DNA of 9,789 nt from Acidimicrobiaceae bacterium (GTDB lineage: Bacteria > Actinomycetota > Acidimicrobiia > Acidimicrobiales > RAAP-2): the NCBI GenBank assembly GCA_003131665.1, contig PKWA01000094.1:6564-16352 (forward strand). Reading direction: 5' to 3'. The notes below the pieces were generated by a model. The model was not told where the DNA came from. It made no database searches and saw only the letters and a program-made list of their open reading frames with translations. Every line of letters begins with the position of its first letter. The first letter of the stretch is position 1. Position numbers and translations under genes: made by a program. Positions 6,177 through 9,789 of the stretch are shown piece after piece.

Positions 6177-6758
6177 ATGGTCGATCACCCGCGAGTGCAG
6201 CGTGTCATTCGAGAGTTGCTGGAGGCGATTGGTGAAGACCCTTCGCGCGAAGGGCTACTCGAAACGCCGCGACGGGTTGCGGATATGTACGTCGAGCTCT
6301 TTGAGGGCATCGAGAGCGATCCCGGCGAACATCTTCGCGTGACCTTCGAAGTTGGTCACGACGAAATGGTGATGGTGCGCGACATCCCCTTCACGTCGTT
6401 GTGCGAGCACCATCTCGTGCCCTTCGTCGGGCACGCGCACGTGGCCTATCTGCCCGCCGCCGACGGACGGATCGCGGGACTTTCGAAACTGGCGAGGCTG
6501 GTCGAGGGATACGCGCGTCGTCTCCAGGTTCAAGAGCGAATGACCACGCAAGTGGTCGAGGCGATGGAGCGCGAACTCAAGCCCCGTGGCTCCATCGTGG
6601 TGATTGAGGCCGAACATTTCTGTATGTCGATGCGCGGGGTCAAAAAAGAAGGCATGACCACGGTGACCTCGGCCGTTCGAGGTGTGTTTCGAGACGACGC
6701 GGCGTACCGCGCCGAGGCGCTGCAGTACATACACCAACGCAGATCCACGTGGCCCTAA
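6177..6758 (+). CDS. folE: GTP cyclohydrolase I (FolE)
   Basis: A 193-residue type I GTP cyclohydrolase catalysing the first committed step of folate synthesis, GTP to 7,8-dihydroneopterin triphosphate plus formate. The zinc ligands are intact: C76 and H79 in SLCEHHLVPF and C149 in EHFCMSMRGVKK. Other signatures are EGLLETPRRVA (25-35), GLSKLARLVE (101-110), RLQVQERMT (115-123) and TTVTSAVRG (161-169). It is the canonical zinc-dependent enzyme, not the FolE2 type. The ATG at 6177 follows the hpt stop by two nt. The 3' end overlaps folP by 10 nt. Confidence 0.98.
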   Translation: MVDHPRVQRVIRELLEAIGEDPSREGLLETPRRVADMYVELFEGIESDPGEHLRVTFEVGHDEMVMVRDIPFTSLCEHHLVPFVGHAHVAYLPAADGRIAGLSKLARLVEGYARRLQVQERMTTQVVEAMERELKPRGSIVVIEAEHFCMSMRGVKKEGMTTVTSAVRGVFRDDAAYRAEALQYIHQRRSTWP

Positions 6759-7549
6759 GTCCCGCCGTGATGGGCGTCGTGAACGTGACGCCCGATTCGT
6801 TTTTCCCCGGGTCGCGCACGGTCGCCGCGGACGAGGCCGTCGCCCGGGGACGTGCGCACTTTCTCGCCGGCGCCGACGTGGTGGACGTGGGTGGCGAGTC
6901 GACGCGCCCGGGCGCCACGCCGGTGTCCGAGGATGAAGAGATGGCGCGCGTGGTGCCGGTCGTTCGCCTACTCGCGCGCGAGGGTCCGGTCTCGATTGAT
7001 ACCCAAAAGGAGTCAGTGGCGCGCGCCGCGGTGGCCGCGGGCGCGAGCGTGCTCAACGACGTGTCTTCGCGCCTCGTGGACCTCGCCGGCGAACTGGGCG
7101 TGGGCTACGTCGCGATGCATCGCCAGGGCGACTCATCGACCATGCAGGACAGTCCCACGTACCACGACGTCGTCGAAGAGGTCGGCGACTTTCTTCGCGA
7201 CGTCGCCGAGCGCGCTCGTCGCGCGGGTGTGGCGCAGCTGTGGCTCGACCCGGGCATCGGTTTTGGCAAAACCGTGGACCACAACCTGGCCCTGCTCGCG
7301 CACTGTGATCACTTCGTTGAACTGGCGCGCGAGTATCACGCCGGCGTGCTGATTGGAACGAGCCGCAAACGCTTTCTCGAACGGCTCGGCCGAGAGACGC
7401 TGGGCGTCGAGGAGCGGCTGGAAGGATCACTCGCCAGCGAGGCATGGGTCATGGTGCAAGGTGTCAGTATGGTGCGAGTGCACGACGTTCGAGAAGCTGT
7501 TCAATTACGCGAGTTGCTGACTCGCCCCCTCGAAGCCGTGCCGTCGTGA
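6749..7549 (+). CDS. folP: Dihydropteroate synthase (FolP)
   Basis: A 266-residue TIM-barrel enzyme, the sulfonamide target, joining 6-hydroxymethyl-dihydropterin diphosphate with p-aminobenzoate to form dihydropteroate. Conserved motifs in order: MGVVNVTPDSF (8-18), DVGGESTRPGA (46-56), SIDTQK (82-87), LNDVSS (102-107), VAMHRQGDSSTMQ (121-133), LDPGIGFGKTVDHNL (167-181) and IGTSRKRFL (202-210), then a C-terminal RVHDVRE. All catalytic loops look intact, so this is the functional enzyme rather than a FolP2-like paralogue. The GTG at 6749 lies within the end of folE. The TGA overlaps the GTG of the next gene (GTGA), a classic translational-coupling junction. Confidence 0.97.
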   Translation: MALSPAVMGVVNVTPDSFFPGSRTVAADEAVARGRAHFLAGADVVDVGGESTRPGATPVSEDEEMARVVPVVRLLAREGPVSIDTQKESVARAAVAAGASVLNDVSSRLVDLAGELGVGYVAMHRQGDSSTMQDSPTYHDVVEEVGDFLRDVAERARRAGVAQLWLDPGIGFGKTVDHNLALLAHCDHFVELAREYHAGVLIGTSRKRFLERLGRETLGVEERLEGSLASEAWVMVQGVSMVRVHDVREAVQLRELLTRPLEAVPS

Positions 7550-8049
7550 GGGGCAAGTGGGCAGCGGGTATTGAACCTCGGGGATTCACCTGGGTCTATA
7601 AGGGGATCCTCGCCGTGTCGGAGCGACCCGGCGGATCAACCACGGTCCATCGTCAGGTCCGTCGCGACGAAGAACTGCTCTGGCTCAAACACCAAGGCTT
7701 TGGTCGAGTCATCTCCATTTTGCCAGTCATGCAGAACATGAGCGCCTATTTCGAGCACGGACTGACCGCGAGTCACTACGCACTTCGCGGAGGACCCCAA
7801 CAGCGCGAGGTGCTCGAGGCCTGTTATCTCGACGTTGCCAATTCGATGTCCTCGAACACGACCGTGTTGTTGCACAGCGACGAAGTGTCCGATCGGCTCT
7901 TGGGCGTTGTGGCGGGTTATCTGGTCTGGTCGCAAAAGGTCGCCACGATTCCGGCCTCCATCGCCCTGGTGGAACGGCTCTTTAAGCGCTCGATTGGCCC
8001 GGACGGGCGTTCGGTGCTCTTCGATCTGCCCGAGGAACCGAGTGAGTGA
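7546..8049 (+). CDS. Dual-specificity-phosphatase-like protein with Cys-to-Ser in the active loop (putative pseudophosphatase)
   Basis: A 167-residue protein without a standard folate-pathway identity. I read it as the tyrosine/dual-specificity phosphatase fold: an opening RGFTWVYKGILAVSERPG (12-29), a DEELLWLKHQGFGRVISILP segment (41-60) like the usual 'Lk..Gi..VI.L', and a P-loop position VLLHSDEVSDRLLG (107-120) followed by a VVAGYLVW helix. Aligned to HCx5R, H110 and R117 are kept but the nucleophilic cysteine is S111 and the P-loop glycine is absent, so phosphatase chemistry is unlikely. It may bind a phosphorylated ligand or act as a scaffold. The GTG at 7546 shares bases with the folP stop (GTGA), and the 3' end overlaps folB by 8 nt, placing it firmly in the folate operon. 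Base use resembles its neighbours. The fold is inferred by eye only. Confidence 0.65.
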   Translation: MRGKWAAGIEPRGFTWVYKGILAVSERPGGSTTVHRQVRRDEELLWLKHQGFGRVISILPVMQNMSAYFEHGLTASHYALRGGPQQREVLEACYLDVANSMSSNTTVLLHSDEVSDRLLGVVAGYLVWSQKVATIPASIALVERLFKRSIGPDGRSVLFDLPEEPSE

Positions 8050-8407
8050 CGTCATTGAGCTTCGCGAACTGCGCTGCAGCGCGGTGGTGGGAGTTTTGAG
8101 CGAAGAGAGAGTCCACGCTCAACCGCTGGCCTTTGACATCGATATCGTTCGCCCCTTTGCCAAGGCCGTCACGAACGACGACCTCAACGAGACAACGAAC
8201 TACGCGACCGTCTTGAGCGCTGCGACGAGAGTTGCCATGGAGGGCGGCTTCGTCCTCCTCGAGACCCTGGCCTACCGCGTCGCAGAAGAGGTGCTGAGTC
8301 TCGATGACGCCATTGCGTCAGTGACGGTAGCGGTACGAAAGCTGGAGCCACCGGTCGATGAAGACGTCGCCACGGTGGGCGTGCGTTGCACGGTGCCGCG
8401 CCGCTAG
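8042..8407 (+). CDS. folB: Dihydroneopterin aldolase (FolB)
   Basis: A 121-residue enzyme cleaving 7,8-dihydroneopterin to 6-hydroxymethyl-7,8-dihydropterin and glycolaldehyde, the step before FolK. It has the T-fold pattern IELRELRCSAVVGVL (5-19), with E22 in SEERVHAQ, NYATV with Y54, ETLAYRVAEEVL (74-85) and VAVRKLEPPV with K100. E22, Y54 and K100 match, even in number, the catalytic residues I recall for S. aureus FolB. The length is normal for the family. The GTG at 8042 overlaps the stop of the phosphatase-like gene. The TAG shares one base with the folK GTG (TAGTG). Confidence 0.93.
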   Translation: MSDVIELRELRCSAVVGVLSEERVHAQPLAFDIDIVRPFAKAVTNDDLNETTNYATVLSAATRVAMEGGFVLLETLAYRVAEEVLSLDDAIASVTVAVRKLEPPVDEDVATVGVRCTVPRR

Positions 8408-8874
8408 TGCGCCGGGCGTATCTCTCACTGGGCTCGAACGTTGGCAATCGCCGGTCCCATTTGGCCGCGGCGGTACCCCTCGTCGCTCAGGGCGACCCTT
8501 TTCGCCTCTCTAAGGTCTACGAGACCGAACCGCTTGGCGGCGTCGCGCAAGAGAACTTTTGGAACATGGTCGTCGAACTCGAGACGGTCGCCTCGGCCCG
8601 GGAGTTGCTGGAACGCGCACGTCGCGCGGAGCGAGCGGCGAAGCGCTCGAGAGGAGTTCGCTGGGGGCCGCGCACCCTCGACGTGGACGTCCTATTGGTG
8701 GGTGAAGAGACCAGCGACGACCCCGAGATACTGCTACCTCATCCACGTCTTTACGAGCGGGCCTTTGTCCTCGTGCCGCTGCGTGAGTTGGCGCCCGAGC
8801 TAGTGAGCGACGAGCAGCTGGGCGCCGGCGCCGGAGGCGTGTTGGAACTCGGTACACTCGAGTCATTGCGCTAG
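8407..8874 (+). CDS. folK: 2-amino-4-hydroxy-6-hydroxymethyldihydropteridine diphosphokinase (FolK, HPPK)
   Basis: A 155-residue enzyme that transfers diphosphate from ATP to 6-hydroxymethyl-7,8-dihydropterin, giving the FolP substrate. It shows RAYLSLGSNVGNR (3-15), VYETEPLGGVAQENFWNMVV (38-57), RWGPRTLDVDVLLVG (85-99, with the magnesium-binding aspartates D92 and D94) and LPHPRLYERAFVLVPL (110-125). I chose the GTG at 8407, one nt inside the folB stop, because the conserved first strand starts right after it. A TTG at 8386 would add seven residues lacking family support. With folE, folB and folP it gives four enzymes of dihydropteroate synthesis in one operon. Confidence 0.96.
   Translation: MRRAYLSLGSNVGNRRSHLAAAVPLVAQGDPFRLSKVYETEPLGGVAQENFWNMVVELETVASARELLERARRAERAAKRSRGVRWGPRTLDVDVLLVGEETSDDPEILLPHPRLYERAFVLVPLRELAPELVSDEQLGAGAGGVLELGTLESLR
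8853..8858 (+). promoter_or_regulatory. Possible internal -10 element before the DUF2520-panC pair
   Basis: TACACT matches the TANNNT consensus inside the end of folK and would start RNA near 8865, about 54 nt before the DUF2520 ATG. No -35 match is visible. The 44-nt gap after folK and the proper ribosome-binding site of the next gene make a separate or additional promoter reasonable, but the evidence is thin. Confidence 0.25.
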
Positions 8875-8909
8875 TACCGAACGGCACCCTAGGGGCCGGA
8901 ACGGAAAAT

Positions 8910-8913
8910 GGAG
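8910..8913 (+). promoter_or_regulatory. Shine-Dalgarno site of the DUF2520 gene
   Basis: GGAG five bases before the ATG at 8919. It stands out because the preceding plus-strand genes rely on overlaps with their upstream neighbour. It fits re-initiation after the 44-nt folK-DUF2520 gap. Confidence 0.6.
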
Positions 8914-8918
8914 CCATC

Positions 8919-9635
8919 ATGAACATCACCGTCGTGGGCGCTGGCAGAGCCGGGTCGTCCTTCGCCCTCGCGTTAGGCCGCGCGGGACATCACGCTCGCC
9001 TCATCCACCACAAAGAAGTGAGTCATCTAGGCCAGCCCGATCTCGTGCTGTTGGCCGTACCCGACGACGCGATTCGTATCGTGTCGCGCGAGATCGCCCC
9101 GAGTGAGCACTACGTCGTCGCGCACATCGCGGGCTCAAGGGGTCTCGGCGAACTCGGCGCGCATCGCCGCGTCGGGCTGATGCATCCCCTCGCGGCGTTG
9201 CCCACCGCGGAGATTGGCGCCGATCGGCTCTTTGGCGCGCTCTATAGCGTGTCGGGTGACGAACTGATCGACGCCGTTGTGGCGTCGTTGAGCGGTCGAG
9301 CGCTTCGCCTCTCTGATGAGCAGCGTGTCGCGTATCACGCGACAGCTTGTGTCGCCGCCAACCACCTCGTGGCCTTGATGGGTCACGTCCAGGTACTGGC
9401 CGAGTCGGCGGGACTCTCGCTCGAGGACTTTCTTGCCCTCTCCCATCAGGCCTTGGCCGACGTAGAGCTGCTGGGAGTTGCCAACGCGCTGACGGGTCCA
9501 GCGTCGCGCGCGGACATGGCCACGATCGACGCGCACTTAGCGGCCATACCGGCCTCGCAGCGGGCCACCTACGTCGCGATGGCCAACGCCGCCTTCGAGA
9601 TCGCTGAACAGCGTCGTCTCGCGTCCCTCGCCTGA
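8919..9635 (+). CDS. Rossmann-fold/DUF2520 dehydrogenase-like protein next to panC
   Basis: A 238-residue protein with an N-terminal NAD(P)-binding Rossmann domain ([20 protein letters not shown] at 3-22; second half [12 protein letters not shown]) and a C-terminal helical DUF2520 domain: the HPLAALP linker, then [19 protein letters not shown] and [18 protein letters not shown]. The overall plan resembles ketopantoate reductase and other 6-phosphogluconate-dehydrogenase-like enzymes. In Actinobacteria such genes commonly sit just before panC, as here (one-nt gap), so a ketopantoate-reductase-like role in pantothenate synthesis is an attractive inference, not a demonstrated one. The ATG at 8919 has a GGAG site. 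It is separated from folK by 44 nt, the largest gap in the plus-strand run. Confidence 0.85.
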   Translation: MNITVVGAGRAGSSFALALGRAGHHARLIHHKEVSHLGQPDLVLLAVPDDAIRIVSREIAPSEHYVVAHIAGSRGLGELGAHRRVGLMHPLAALPTAEIGADRLFGALYSVSGDELIDAVVASLSGRALRLSDEQRVAYHATACVAANHLVALMGHVQVLAESAGLSLEDFLALSHQALADVELLGVANALTGPASRADMATIDAHLAAIPASQRATYVAMANAAFEIAEQRRLASLA

Positions 9636-9636
9636 C

Positions 9637-9789
9637 GTGATCACGCTGCACGAAGTGAAGGAGTGGCGTGCGTACACCGACGAGGTGCGCGCGAAGGGCC
9701 GCACCGTGGGCCTGGTGCCCACGATGGGCGCACTGCACGAAGGCCACGTCGCGCTTTTTCGCGAAGCCAAGGACCGTGGCGACGTCGTC
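9637..9789 (+). CDS. panC: Pantothenate synthetase PanC, N-terminal part (cut by window end)
   Basis: The first 51 codons of pantoate--beta-alanine ligase, which joins pantoate and beta-alanine with ATP to make pantothenate. The diagnostic nucleotide-binding segment [14 protein letters not shown] (24-37, with the HxGH motif HEGH at 34-37) is present, and the frame is open to the edge. The GTG at 9637 begins one nt after the DUF2520 stop. There is no Shine-Dalgarno site, so translation is probably coupled. The rest of the gene lies outside the window. Confidence 0.95.
   Translation, partial: MITLHEVKEWRAYTDEVRAKGRTVGLVPTMGALHEGHVALFREAKDRGDVV

Noticed and set aside
7444..7545. 34-residue N-terminal extension of the phosphatase-like gene
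   Set aside because: It overlaps the conserved end of folP and is Arg/Ser-rich shadow sequence. The GTG in the GTGA junction at 7546 is the natural start.
8386..8406. Earlier TTG start for folK
   Set aside because: It adds seven residues before the conserved first strand. The GTG at 8407, overlapping the folB stop, fits the family and the operon's overlap pattern.
8883..8897. GGC-A-CCCTAGGG-GCC near-palindrome between folK and the DUF2520 gene
   Set aside because: The stem is short with a bulge and there is no T-run, so I would not call a terminator. Downstream translation signals suggest the operon continues.
9001..9747. 248-codon minus-strand open frame opposite DUF2520 and panC
   Set aside because: It is Arg-rich, low-complexity sequence antisense to two recognisable genes and crosses their junction.

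Overview
The window is GC-rich bacterial chromosome with short or overlapping gene junctions, many GTG starts and few Shine-Dalgarno sites. The order tilS-hpt-folE-folP-folB-folK-(DUF2520)-panC is typical of Actinobacteria. I infer a deep-branching actinobacterium, possibly of the Acidimicrobiia, but no rRNA or other marker is present to prove this. All genes look like housekeeping genes. I see no insertion sequence, phage gene, CRISPR array, tRNA or rRNA.

Left half (43-4451, minus strand). Reading with transcription (right to left) the order is pgeF, murL, murD2, then a membrane-anchored SIMPL-domain protein. The first three are tightly packed (1-nt gap, then a 26-nt overlap) and form a probable operon for making and proofreading the peptidoglycan stem peptide. 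MurD2 would add L-glutamate to UDP-MurNAc-L-Ala. MurL would then epimerise that residue to D-glutamate on the nucleotide precursor. PgeF is the editing factor that removes precursors carrying a wrong first amino acid. This is the glutamate-racemase-independent route described in Xanthomonas. The SIMPL gene follows after 231 nt and has its own strong ribosome-binding site.

Middle (4452-4691). A 240-nt divergent intergenic region separates the two operons. It holds a well-placed -10 element for a leaderless tilS transcript, a perfect 7-bp inverted repeat bracketing that element, a second 10-bp inverted-repeat pair, and a weak mirror-image -10 for pgeF.

Right half (4692-9789, plus strand). The run is tilS (tRNA-Ile lysidine synthase), hpt (purine salvage), folE, folP, an uncharacterised phosphatase-like gene, folB, folK, a DUF2520/Rossmann dehydrogenase-like gene, and the first 51 codons of panC. 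Four folate enzymes (GTP cyclohydrolase I, dihydropteroate synthase, dihydroneopterin aldolase and HPPK) lie together, and the end leads into pantothenate synthesis. Most junctions overlap by 1-10 nt, suggesting one translationally coupled operon. The main surprise is the gene between folP and folB. It resembles a dual-specificity phosphatase, but the catalytic cysteine of the HCx5R loop is serine, so it is a candidate pseudophosphatase embedded in a folate operon.
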